Numbered from the stretch's first letter, positions 45,480 to 54,669 are shown. The stretch is DNA of 64,000 bases from Cladocopium goreaui (GCA_947184155.2 CAMXCT020002071.1:1-64000); one strand, 5' to 3'. Made by a program: numbers and translations. The notes: generated by a model not told the origin, from the sequence alone.

Positions 45480-45922
45480 GGGCAGAACAAATGAAGGATG
45501 GTGCTACATGTCTTGCATGCTTGAGACAGACGACTTTCGACATGAGGTGAAAATCGAATGATCGCTTGGTCATGGTTGCAGTACGATTTGTAGGATGGCT
45601 GGGGCTAAGCCGAGTACCCCGACATTTGGGTTTGAACTTGTGTCTTAGATTATCTTCGGGTTTTGCTTTTCTACTTAGGGTCACTTTGCTGATCTTACCC
45701 ATGTTAGCGCAAGATTGGTAGCTACACGGCTGAAATCTGCACCTGGTACACAGACTGGCATAGGTTTCACCACCTTACAGGCATGGTTATTGAGCATTTT
45801 GGTTTTCCTCTGTTTGTGCTTTCCTTCTTGTACTTGTGCTTGTTGGAGTGTGCTCTTAACCTACAACACCATGTAACCTCTGTCATTTCAGGATCAAGGC
45901 AGGGATAGGGTGACACGGCAGC

Positions 45923-46372
45923 ATGGATTCCAGATCACGTTCAAGAGGTCGTCGCAGAGGACGAAGATCCAGATCTAGTCGAAGAGACGCTCATAGGTCG
46001 TCACGCGTTTCCCACCATGAATCCAGACGTCCAGCAGGACTTCCAGCATACACAGGCAGGGTGGCACGTCAGCACAAGGATGCATCATGGGAATCACAGT
46101 TCGATCTTCCCTCAGCGTGGACTAACAATGCGGAGTTCCTGGACACGAATTTGGTCTATGGCCTAGCTCTTCCTAGACAGGTCATTAGCACTGCAGTTTC
46201 TAGGGCCAACCATACGGCTGGACAACCCCTCCAGGATCTCCGGTTAGTTGATGTTCTTCACAACCCAGCACAAAACTGGTCCCTTCCCTACGTTTGTTGG
46301 CAAATGGCAAGGCATGTTTTCTTGAACTCTTCAGGAGCAGGCAAGAATGCTATTTTCAAGTTTTGTGAGTAA
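45923..46372 (+). CDS. Penelope-like element ORF2a (Arg/Ser-rich)
   Basis: 149 codons, MDSRSRSRGRRRGRRSRSSRR. The basic SR-like start is followed by SQFDLPSAWTNNAEFLDTNL and LPYVCWQMARHVFLNSSG. Overlaps ORF2b by 26 nt in another frame. ORF2a and ORF2b may be one gene joined by frameshift or damaged once. Confidence 0.5.
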   Translation: MDSRSRSRGRRRGRRSRSSRRDAHRSSRVSHHESRRPAGLPAYTGRVARQHKDASWESQFDLPSAWTNNAEFLDTNLVYGLALPRQVISTAVSRANHTAGQPLQDLRLVDVLHNPAQNWSLPYVCWQMARHVFLNSSGAGKNAIFKFCE

Positions 46373-47057
46373 GATGATCAGGGAACGAAAGATGGACTTC
46401 AATGTTTTACTTTCATCTGTTGCCCAAAAGAATGGTCTTTCCAGTGATCTTGCGGTTTGGGAGAACCGGAAAGAAGCCTTGAATGCTTTGGCCGTGTATG
46501 TTGTAGATCACCTTGCTGAGCTTGTTCCAGAAGATCCTAGCCGTACCATGATGGACCGCCTTCGGGCGTTGGAGATGGAAAACGCGCAGCTCAAGACTCA
46601 GGTAGCGACTGCCCCGCCAGGCGACCATCAGGTGCCACCGCCCACGCCCAAGCCAAGCTCAGGGGCCAACAAGCCACCAGATCACTCGAAACCAAGTCAA
46701 ACCACCCTGAGTTTCTCAAAGGCCCCAGAAAACGCAAATGCCCACGCCCTCAACGAAATCAAGGAACTTGGGCTGGGAGATTCAAAAGCCAGGTTGGAGA
46801 CTGAGGCCCCAAGGTCTCACACAATTCAGTCCATCAACGCTTGGATGAAAACACATGTGAAACAGACCAAGGATCAAAAGGATTTGGATGATCGTGCTAA
46901 GCGTTTGAATCAGGCTTATGAACGTCTTGATCCAGGCAATGCTCCCAGTTTAGGACGTATGTTGACGGCTTGGGGCCTTGAACCAACAGAAGCATCCAAG
47001 TACAAACCCAATGAGGCTTTGAAGTTGCTGGTGCTTTTGCATCACCTGCGCGAATGA
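46347..47057 (+). CDS. Penelope-like element ORF2b
   Basis: 236 codons from ATG 46347 (MLFSSFVSKMIRERKMDFNV). A short coiled coil (MDRLRALEMENAQLKTQV) is followed by a Pro-rich linker (PPPTPKPSSGANKPPDHSKP) and a C-terminal helical part (SLGRMLTAWGLEPTEASKYK). It ends in TGA (47055-47057), after which the same frame continues straight into ORF3 with no other stop, so a readthrough or a single mutation would make one ORF2b-RT protein. Confidence 0.55.
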   Translation: MLFSSFVSKMIRERKMDFNVLLSSVAQKNGLSSDLAVWENRKEALNALAVYVVDHLAELVPEDPSRTMMDRLRALEMENAQLKTQVATAPPGDHQVPPPTPKPSSGANKPPDHSKPSQTTLSFSKAPENANAHALNEIKELGLGDSKARLETEAPRSHTIQSINAWMKTHVKQTKDQKDLDDRAKRLNQAYERLDPGNAPSLGRMLTAWGLEPTEASKYKPNEALKLLVLLHHLRE

Positions 47058-47117
47058 CTTTTCAACATCCCCATCAGTCCTGGTGAAGTTTTTCGACGGT
47101 ATGCCAGACGACATCAG

Positions 47118-49946
47118 ATGGATGTGGTTACTTCAGAACATCGCTTGGCTTTCTGTGCTGCCTCCTATTTTTTTGAGTGGATTGCGTTGGGTCGTGAGGT
47201 ATTGTTTAATCAATGTACTCACCAACTTCTTCGTGTCTACTTATGGTTAGAAGCAGGCATGTTCATTCGATGTCTCTGGATTCGGCAATCGTTTGGCCTT
47301 CCTTCGGAAAATGATCCCAGGACCAATAAGAAAATCCTCGAACTTTTGGTGGCTTGTCAGGTGGATGACCGTTTCAAGCTACATGACTTCCTCACTCCTG
47401 GTCAGGTATATTTGCGTGTATCTTTGGGCTTTTCCTACCGGACATGGTGGTACATAGGGTCTACCACGGTGGATGTAGTTTCTAGAGAGTACAGCAGGAT
47501 GAGGAAATTCAAACAACTTTTGCATGGCACAGATGGCTTTTTTGAGCCAGCACTACGAATCTGGCGAAATTACGATTTGTTTTTCAAATTTATTGCTTTA
47601 CCTTTGAGACAGTGTTCTGATGAATATGAACTTCGTGGTTTGGAAACTACGTTGATTCAACAGTGGCGTCCGAAACTGAATCATCCAATGGTGAACTCAC
47701 TTCTCAAACGTTGCGGAATCACTGCGCCATCATTTGTAGACAGGCTAGACAGGCTGGGATTTCAAGGTGCTCGTTTGATCTCCACGTTTGGATTTTTTGC
47801 AAAGACGAGCTTGGATGACTGTGCTCTACGCCAAAGCTGGAAATCACCTCAGGCGTTGTTTGAACTGTTGTATCGTCTTGGGTGCACTAGTCGCACAAAA
47901 CTGACCACGGCTACTTTGTTGCGATCGTCCCATACAAGTCTCCCGTTCTTATATCTGCTATACCGTCTAGTGCACCAGATTGACGAACCATGGAAAGGAC
48001 GAGCCAAAAAGGCATTGACTCAGTGCTCAGAATTCAGAGGAGGGGCTGCACCTCCCTCCAACATCCCAATGACGTTGCACTCTTTGGCTGTGGACGTGAA
48101 GGAACTTTGTCGGATTTGGTTGCGGGAACTTGTGACTACTCAGTCTTGTTTGTTTCCATGGTTTCATTTGCCATCCACTTCCATTGTGTACAAAAAGAAT
48201 CCTCCATTGAAAAATCATGTGTTCAACTTCCGGAAATTTCTGCGGGGCTGGCATGCTGAAGATGAACCTCAGTGTCCTGGATGTCAAGGCTTGTTCACTG
48301 GAACGGTTTTCAGGAGTTCAGGACACATGTTTGCCACCCTTTCAAGCGTTCTTCCATCAATTTTCCTGGGACATATCAATCTGTCAGATTCCGTTTTTCC
48401 AACATATAACCAATGGATGGAGAACGCTCAAGACCAGTTTCATCGATGGCGACGACGCTGGCGCCTTCCGGAAAGATTTGAGATGACCTGGACATACCAA
48501 GCCGAACACATGTGGAAGATGCATGCTAGGAAGAGTACGGTTGTATCTATGCGAAGTCATTGTCGTGATTTGAAAGCATTGAAGGGTTATATTCTTTGCC
48601 CAGCTGACCATCACCCTCATCAAGCACACCTATCTTGTCCAGTGCACTACCATTGGTTGCTGCGAAAGACGTTTTTGGATGAAGAGGTGTTCCGGTTCAG
48701 CTCGATTGGATGGCATACTGTTTTTGAGAGAATTCTTGGGGTGGCCAAAGATACATTGCCTTCTCATATTTTTAGGTTATTGAACGCTCATGGGCATTGT
48801 CCCTCTGCCTACATTCTTCCAAAACCAAGCAAGATGCTCAACAAAGCGAGACCAATTATTTCATATACTTTGTCCTGGAATGAGAAGCTTGGACAGTTCA
48901 TTGGGCATCTAGTGTTTAGCTTGATCAGTTCTATTTTTGGTGATTTTTCGTTGGACCGGAAAGTGGTTGACATCATTCTTGGATTTCATCGGTTATTTCG
49001 CGATGTCCCGTGCCAGTGGGAACTTGATTTTCAACAACAAGATTTGTCGGGTTTTTTCAACTCTGTCCCACATTCCCGGATGCTTGAGTCGATTCAATTT
49101 GCCCTCAACCTTTACCGGTGTAAAAACCAACTGCCTGCTGATTCCACTCTCAGTGTCTATACTAAAGATGATGATCGACATCTTCGCTTGTTTCGCGGAA
49201 GGTATCGAGCTGCAGGTGGTCGGTACATCAATGTTGATATCCAACATGTTTTTCCAGCTGTAAACTTCCTCTTGGCGCATTCTTTCTTCTTTATTGGACG
49301 TATGCTTTTTCAACAAATTCAGGGAGCATCCATGGGCTCCCATTTCGCTCCTGCACTGTGTGGTCTTGTTGCAGCATGTCAAGAATATTGTTTTCAGAAA
49401 GCATTCCGAGATCTCATCAACTCACATAATCTGTTGCTCAATGCACGCTATGTGGACAACAGGGCAATGGTAGGGATGCCCTTCTGGAGAGATTCATATC
49501 ATTGGAACTCTTTCACCCGTGAAGACTTTTACGGTCGGCCAATCTTGTTGGAAGAAGTGGTAGATCCCGTGCTCTTGGGGTGCCATATCGACTTGGATCA
49601 GAGGACATGTACAGTTCGTTTGGATAATGATCTGACACGATACCGGTCAGGTCTTACAGAAGGATCGCGTCAACCACTTAGATCGGCATTGACCGCACGG
49701 ATTTGGATGATTTTGAGATATACATTTCCTCCACATTTGATTTTGCCACAATTGCAAGACCTGGTGGCTATCGCCACTCGTACTCACATGAACCTGACTG
49801 ACATTCGCACTGTGTTTCGACCTTTGCTTGGAAAGATTCGAGAGGCCACATGTCTCCACCAGGACACGCTCTCACAGGTACTCCGCCGGATCTTGTTCTA
49901 CGTTGAAAGAAAAGAGCGCTTATCGACAGAGCACGGTCTGCAATAG
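47118..49946 (+). CDS. Penelope-like reverse transcriptase with N-terminal GIY-YIG endonuclease
   Basis: 942 codons from ATG 47118; the frame is open back to 47058. GIY-YIG domain at residues about 97-190: VYLRV, WWYIGSTT (YIG 112-114), SREYSRMRK, catalytic-type Glu in ELRGLETTLI (about 176) and WRPKLNHP. Cys/His clusters CPGCQGLF and CPADHHPHQAHLSCPVHYHW follow (roughly 390-520). RT domain about 560-830: YILPKPSKMLNKARPIISY, motif A QQDLSGFFNSVP (about 640), motif B QGASMGSHFAPALCG (about 735) and motif C ARYVDNRAMVG (about 778). The second metal-binding Asp of motif C is Asn. LLGCHIDLDQ and thumb helices follow. Nicks target DNA and primes cDNA there by family analogy. Intact frame. Confidence 0.85.
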   Translation: MDVVTSEHRLAFCAASYFFEWIALGREVLFNQCTHQLLRVYLWLEAGMFIRCLWIRQSFGLPSENDPRTNKKILELLVACQVDDRFKLHDFLTPGQVYLRVSLGFSYRTWWYIGSTTVDVVSREYSRMRKFKQLLHGTDGFFEPALRIWRNYDLFFKFIALPLRQCSDEYELRGLETTLIQQWRPKLNHPMVNSLLKRCGITAPSFVDRLDRLGFQGARLISTFGFFAKTSLDDCALRQSWKSPQALFELLYRLGCTSRTKLTTATLLRSSHTSLPFLYLLYRLVHQIDEPWKGRAKKALTQCSEFRGGAAPPSNIPMTLHSLAVDVKELCRIWLRELVTTQSCLFPWFHLPSTSIVYKKNPPLKNHVFNFRKFLRGWHAEDEPQCPGCQGLFTGTVFRSSGHMFATLSSVLPSIFLGHINLSDSVFPTYNQWMENAQDQFHRWRRRWRLPERFEMTWTYQAEHMWKMHARKSTVVSMRSHCRDLKALKGYILCPADHHPHQAHLSCPVHYHWLLRKTFLDEEVFRFSSIGWHTVFERILGVAKDTLPSHIFRLLNAHGHCPSAYILPKPSKMLNKARPIISYTLSWNEKLGQFIGHLVFSLISSIFGDFSLDRKVVDIILGFHRLFRDVPCQWELDFQQQDLSGFFNSVPHSRMLESIQFALNLYRCKNQLPADSTLSVYTKDDDRHLRLFRGRYRAAGGRYINVDIQHVFPAVNFLLAHSFFFIGRMLFQQIQGASMGSHFAPALCGLVAACQEYCFQKAFRDLINSHNLLLNARYVDNRAMVGMPFWRDSYHWNSFTREDFYGRPILLEEVVDPVLLGCHIDLDQRTCTVRLDNDLTRYRSGLTEGSRQPLRSALTARIWMILRYTFPPHLILPQLQDLVAIATRTHMNLTDIRTVFRPLLGKIREATCLHQDTLSQVLRRILFYVERKERLSTEHGLQ

Positions 49947-50052
49947 TCATCTTTTTGGGTTGCTGTCTTGGTGTGTCATTCCACTTGCATAGTTTCGGAA
50001 TTTAAGTAATGAATATGCAAGGAAACAGAATTTCAACCTGCAAGAAAGTTGC

Positions 50053-50102
50053 AATACGAAACCGAGACTTTTGGCCCCCTTCGGGCGGTGTGTGTGTGTG
50101 TG
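50053..50102 (+). repeat. Terminal hairpin and (TG)n before the second pseudo-LTR
   Basis: GGCCCCCTTCGGGCGG hairpin, then (TG)n. The family B tail at about 1858-1885 has the same order, which suggests that a hairpin plus TG is the 3' end recognised at insertion. Confidence 0.55.
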
Positions 50103-50755
50103 TAAACCCTTGAAACATAGGGAATGGAACAACTCCATGCTGTCATGCTGTTTTCATGAATGTGACCTGAAACTTTTCACCTAGCGTTGGTTATTCCTTT
50201 TCAACCTTCGCCTGGCTTTCCTTCTGTACATGCGCAAATTTCGATCCACAGCAGGGGGCCACGGCTCCATTCATCAGTCCGTGGCCAACGAAGCTACTGA
50301 TGTTTGGAGGGGATATGCAGTCTGATCAACTGCACGTACCTGCTATAGATGGGGTCAGGTATGACAGGAGTCATGGTCAGGAACGGATGTAAAACGTTCG
50401 CGCGGAACGCGTGTCGTACGATTCTTGCTTTCAACCTTGCTTGGGGCTTGTCTCATGTGTTGTTTGCTGTCGGACTGTGGTAGACCAGGGTCGACGGTTT
50501 TTAACTTATACAGGTCAACGTGATACAACTCAAGTTTCGTGATCGCTCACTTGTTTGACAGTTTGACGTTTGACGTTTTTGCATCTTGCTGAACTGTTTG
50601 ATGTCTGACTTTTTGCATCCTGCTGAACTGTTTGATGTTTGACTGATCGCATGTCAATTTCTTCAACTTCGTCTTCATGCGAATGGCCAACGTCGTCCAG
50701 GCGCGACTTTATCATCTCAGGATATGGCTTGACAATTTCAATTCTCACCCATCAG
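50103..50755 (+). repeat. 3' pseudo-LTR of the Penelope-like element
   Basis: Same as 42692-43344 at an offset of 7411 bp, with one seen difference (CTTGGGGCTTG for CTTGGGACTTG). Ends CATCAG and then (TG)n, followed by the host gene B leader. Its pseudoknot lies at 50251-50343. Confidence 0.9.
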
Positions 50756-50907
50756 TGTGTGTGTGTGTGTGTTGCATGACCCTACCCTGTTTGCTGCAGC
50801 TATTTTGAGCATCAAATTTTGTTTTGTTGGTAGCTTAAGGTTTGGAAAAGCCAGCAGCCAGTTTGCCAGTGCTTGGAAAAGCATTGCAAGAATAATGAAG
50901 GAAGGGT

Positions 50908-52821
50908 TTGGAAAAGCCTCCCAAGAAAGACCAACCCAAGAGATTAAGGGGATGGCAGCTGGAAATGCAATCTGGAAGGAAAGTAGCAAAGAAATCAGTT
51001 TTGGAAAAGACTGATCATGGCCTGGAAAGGCCTGATGAACCTCACTCTGGCTTGGCCAACAAGCTTTTGTCTTTGTGGTCATGTGGCACTCTTTCAGCCA
51101 CTATGATCAGAGAGATAGCCCACCTGGCCATGCAAGATGGTGCTGACCATCCAGAGCTGGTTTCCCTGGCCAAGGTGGGCAACTGGCGTGCACAAACTGG
51201 GAATTGCCATAAGCAAATCATAAACCAGTTTTGCCCTCACATCATGTTGCCTGAACCTTTTCAGGTCAAGGTGCCATGTCTGGATCCCAAATCTTCTTTG
51301 GAAAAGGAAGATTGGGCCAGCCTATTCTTGCCCCATCTCCTTTTTGCACATTTGGGGGAGCATTACCCAATGTTCTTCCAAAAAGCATTTTGTCTTGGAA
51401 AAGACAATCTGCAAAAATTCTGGGCTGGGGTGGAGAAGGTTGGAGATGATAGAATATGGGACCACCCCATGTGTTTGGAAAAGCACTGGAGGGACAGAGT
51501 GATCCCATTGTTTCTACATGGGGATGGAGTGGAGTTCCACAACCGTGATAGCCTGATGGTTTGGAGCTGGGGTTGCCTCTTGGGGGACATGCCATCAATG
51601 CAGCAGCACATGCTGCTGGCATGCTGGCCTAAGAGTTGCACCACAGCCCAAACCTGGAAGCCTATCTGGGAATGGCTGAAATGGTCCTTTGAAGCTCTTG
51701 GAAAAGGGTTTCATCCAACAAAGGATCCTTATGGCAAGCCATTACCTGCCAAGCTGCTTGGAAAAGCAGGGAAACCTCTTCATCCCATGTCCTGGAAAGG
51801 ACAAGTGTTCAGCATTCAAGGTGATCATGAGTTTTACTCTAACACCTTGAAGCTGGTTAAGTGGGCTAGCCATTTGCCGTGCTGGGAATGTGATTGCCAG
51901 AATTGGGAAGGGTGTGACCTAGACAAAAGCATGAGGCAGCTGGATTTGGAAAAGTCCACTTGGGAAATTTATTCCCATGCTGACCATTTGGCAGACCCTT
52001 GGTCACAGCATCCTGTGTTCCAACTGCCTCATGTCAGTGCCAAAAATGTCAGGGGTGACCCCATGCATATTTTGTTCTGCAAAGGTGTGTATGGGCACCT
52101 CATTGGTAGCATCCTCCATTACCCATGCTGGTATGAGGGGCCTGGAAAGGTCTGTAAGGAGAAGCCTTGGAAAAGGCTTGGGTTGATCTTTGAAGCAATC
52201 CAGGAAGAATACAAAAAACAAAACCTCAAAAACAGGTTGACTAACCTTAGGTTATCCATGTTCACAGATGCTGCCAAGCCCTGGGCTGGCAAAACATCTT
52301 TGGATTGCAAGGCTGGGGAAGCAAAACATCTCCTCCCTGCCTTGGTGCCAGTCTTGGAAAAGTTGTTTGAAGGCACCAGGAAAGAAGAAGAGATCAAAAT
52401 GATCTCTGCAGCCACCAATTTGGAAAAGTTGGTGGCTCTTTGGGATGAAGCAGATACCTTCCTCACCATGCCAGAGTTTGGAAAAGCTCTGAGTCTTGGA
52501 AAAGATTTCTTGCTGGATTACAAATGGCTACATGCCTGGTCCTTGGAAAAGGACAGGAATTCCTTTGCCATTGTAATGAAATTCCATACCTTCTGTCATT
52601 TACTGCTAAACAGCAGGTATATGAACCCCAGGCGGCAATGGAATTTCAGGGCAGAAGATTATGTGGGTCACATCTCAAAGATGACCCATTCAATCTCATT
52701 TGGTGTTGGAGCCACCAGGATCAGCACCAAATTGATTGCTAAGTACAGGGTTCATCTTCATCTCCTTCTGACCAGAGGCCTGGAAAGTGGCACAGACATA
52801 GGAAGTGATGATGAACTCTGA
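50908..52821 (+). CDS. Gene B copy 3, candidate transposase (only copy complete at its 3' end)
   Basis: About 637 codons from LEKPPKKDQPKRLRGW to GTDIGSDDEL. A 4-nt duplication (GAAGGAAG) puts the ATG at 50895 out of frame, so this copy lacks a proper start; the next in-frame Met is at about 50968. Acidic residues in conserved-looking settings are VIPLFLHGDGVEFHNRDSL, QGDHEFYSNTL and NVRGDPMHILFCKGVYGHL, a possible DDE/D-type triad, plus a CWECDCQNWEGCD Cys cluster. It lies just inside the right TIR of a TA-flanked element, which is the main reason to propose transposase; this is inference. The reading frame is otherwise intact and carries many LEK/GKD hairpin peptides. Confidence 0.5.
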   Translation: MEKPPKKDQPKRLRGWQLEMQSGRKVAKKSVLEKTDHGLERPDEPHSGLANKLLSLWSCGTLSATMIREIAHLAMQDGADHPELVSLAKVGNWRAQTGNCHKQIINQFCPHIMLPEPFQVKVPCLDPKSSLEKEDWASLFLPHLLFAHLGEHYPMFFQKAFCLGKDNLQKFWAGVEKVGDDRIWDHPMCLEKHWRDRVIPLFLHGDGVEFHNRDSLMVWSWGCLLGDMPSMQQHMLLACWPKSCTTAQTWKPIWEWLKWSFEALGKGFHPTKDPYGKPLPAKLLGKAGKPLHPMSWKGQVFSIQGDHEFYSNTLKLVKWASHLPCWECDCQNWEGCDLDKSMRQLDLEKSTWEIYSHADHLADPWSQHPVFQLPHVSAKNVRGDPMHILFCKGVYGHLIGSILHYPCWYEGPGKVCKEKPWKRLGLIFEAIQEEYKKQNLKNRLTNLRLSMFTDAAKPWAGKTSLDCKAGEAKHLLPALVPVLEKLFEGTRKEEEIKMISAATNLEKLVALWDEADTFLTMPEFGKALSLGKDFLLDYKWLHAWSLEKDRNSFAIVMKFHTFCHLLLNSRYMNPRRQWNFRAEDYVGHISKMTHSISFGVGATRISTKLIAKYRVHLHLLLTRGLESGTDIGSDDEL

Positions 52822-53058
52822 TTGTTTTGGAAAAGGCAGATCATGCTTTGGAAAAGGCAGATCATGCTGTGGGAAAGGCAGATCATTGGAAAGGGTGTGT
52901 ACATAGCTGCACATGTATGAAAAATGGAGCTGCTCTGGGTGGTGCTTTCAATTGATTTGCTAATTGATTTGGGGTGAAGTTCTTGCTATGTTTTACAATT
53001 GAAAAATCAAGGTTGAAAATCAATCTGGTTAATTGATTTCTGAATGCTTAAAATCAAT
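52822..53058 (+). other. Right subterminal region of the giant transposon
   Basis: GGAA hairpin remnants in tandem (GGCAGATCATG repeats, about 52830-52885), then AATTGATTTGCTAATTGATTT like that near the left end. No gene. Confidence 0.55.
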
Positions 53059-53091
53059 ATATTGATTCTAATCAATTAGCGATGCTCAGGG
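53059..53091 (-). repeat. Right terminal inverted repeat of the giant transposon
   Basis: Complement of 1908-1940 with one mismatch; ends GATGCTCAGGG and is followed by TA at 53092-53093. Confidence 0.85.
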
Positions 53092-53093
53092 TA

Positions 53094-53405
53094 AAACTTC
53101 ATATTACTGCAGGGGGCCGCTGGGGAACATTGCAGTCAGCGGCCAATGAAGACGCTGCAATGTTCCTGTGTAAACGTACCTGCTAAATATATATGTGTAG
53201 TCCCGGCCCTGGGCGCATATAAGTCGCAGCTGGGGGGACATATATCTTATCGCTGTTGTTTTATACGGTCAATGTCTACTGTGATTATACGTCTATATAT
53301 ATTTGTAAAAAAAATCATTCTTCGTGTCATTTTATTGTTGGTGTTTTTGCACGTCCGATGCATTTCACATCAGAATTTGCAAAGATTGTTCTGAGCAAGT
53401 GTGTG
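53094..53405 (+). mobile_element. Right part of the family B pseudo-LTR split by the giant transposon
   Basis: About 90% like 723-1024 by eye; ends GAGCAAG, then (TG)n. The pseudoknot is intact at 53109-53183: outer stem 53109-53113/53179-53183, helix 53115-53122/53137-53144, loop 53124-53135 pairing with 53155-53166 at 12 of 12. Confidence 0.65.
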
Positions 53406-53559
53406 TGTGTGTATGTGGGAGGTTTTGCAGTCGACACCCTTATTTTATCACACTTTCCTTAGGGGAATAAGCTTACGTTCTCTTAATTCACCTTGGGGCT
53501 TTCGATTTCCAAAACGGCCGTTTTTGAAACCAAAATACTCAAACAAATATTGCAAGAGG

Positions 53560-53659
53560 NNNNNNNNNNNNNNNNNNNNNNNNNNNNNNNNNNNNNNNNN
53601 NNNNNNNNNNNNNNNNNNNNNNNNNNNNNNNNNNNNNNNNNNNNNNNNNNNNNNNNNNN
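53560..53659. other. Assembly gap (100 N)
   Basis: A round run of N between unique sequence and a microsatellite, so a scaffolding gap of unknown true size. Confidence 0.98.
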
Positions 53660-53983
53660 ATGTAAGGTAATGTAAGGTAATGTAAGGTAATGTAAGGTAA
53701 TGTAAGGTAATGTAAGGTAATGTAAGGTAATGTAAGGTAAGTATGTATGTATGTATGTATGCATGTATGTATGTATGCGCGTATGTATGCATGTTTGCAT
53801 GCATGCATGTATGCATGCATGTATGTAGTTATGCATGTATGTTCTGCACGTATGTATGTAATGAACGCATGTAATGTAATGTAATGTAAGGTAAGGTAAG
53901 GTAATGTAATGTAATGTTTGGTGAGTACGTATGTATGTATGGATGGATGGACGGATGGATGGATGTATGTATGTATGTGTGTG

Positions 53984-54015
<32 letters not shown>

Positions 54016-54665
54016 TGTATGTATGTATGTATGTATGTATGTATGTATGTATGTATGTATGTATGTATGTATGTATGTATGTATGTATGTATGTATGTAG
54101 GCATGCATGTATGCATGTATGCATGTATGCATGTATGCATGTATGCATATATGCATGTATGCATGTATGCATGTATGCATGTATGCATGTATGAATGTAT
54201 GCATGTATGCATGTATGCATGTATGCATGTATGCATGTATGCATGTATGTATGTATGTATGTATGTATGTATGTATGTATGTATGTATGTATGTGAGTGT
54301 GTAAGTTGTGTCAGTATGTGAGTATGTAAGTATGTAAGTATGTATGTATGTGCGTGTGTTCCCGTATGTACCCGTATGTACGTACATACGTACGCACGCA
54401 TGCATGCAACTATGTGTATGTGTATGTTTTTGGTAAATGCTCATGTATATTGTATATGTTTGTGTTTGTCGATATGTTTTTATGTATGTGTATGTGTATG
54501 TGTGTGTGTATGTATGTATGAATGTATGTATGTATGAATGTATGTATGTATGAATGAATGTATGTATGTATGTATGTATGTGTGTGTGCATGTATGCATG
54601 TATGTACTTAAGATTTTGTAAGTGTGTATGTATGTTTGTATGTATGCATGTATGTGTTTATGTAA
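53660..54665 (+). repeat. TATG/GCATGTAT microsatellite
   Basis: ATGTAAGGTA units (53660-53740), then long (TATG)n and (GCATGTAT)n tracts with a GGATGGAT patch. Long frames on both strands are repeat artefacts. Confidence 0.95.
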
Positions 54666-54669
54666 CATG

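Larger units (their letters stand above)
42692..50755 (+). mobile_element. Complete Penelope-like retroelement (family A) in a TG microsatellite
   Basis: Inserted in the (TG)n between genes A and B, where units 1 and 2 show the empty site. Order: (TG)n, pseudo-LTR 42692-43344, ORF1, ORF2, ORF3 (GIY-YIG plus RT), hairpin, (TG)n, second pseudo-LTR 50103-50755, (TG)n. The two pseudo-LTRs (653 bp) differ by one base seen, so insertion is recent. Tandem partial units and GIY-YIG are typical of Penelope-like elements. An N-terminal GIY-YIG is known for the Chlamys and Naiad clades, for which I also recall CA/TG-repeat targeting. Confidence 0.85.
1908..53091 (+). mobile_element. Giant compound DNA transposon with TIRs and TA target duplication
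   Basis: The left terminus 1908-1940 and right terminus 53059-53091 are inverted repeats matching at 32 of 33 positions. Both are bounded by TA (1906-1907 and 53092-53093). The flanks rejoin as one pseudo-LTR: GCATAGATG on the left and AAACTTCATATTACTGCAG on the right, compared with the uninterrupted copy at 705-1024. Internal left TIRs recur at 5778, 9713, 22890 and 32655, but there is only one right TIR, so the structure is an internally amplified element. Without nested insertions one unit is about 8.7 kb and carries gene 1, a small ORF, a HAD-like gene, gene A and gene B. TA duplication is typical of the Tc1/mariner superfamily and some others; I do not assign a superfamily. Confidence 0.8.

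Noticed and set aside
53483..54591. Long ORFs on both strands (IHTYIHTY and MYVCMYVC peptides)
   Set aside because: TATG microsatellite read through an N gap.
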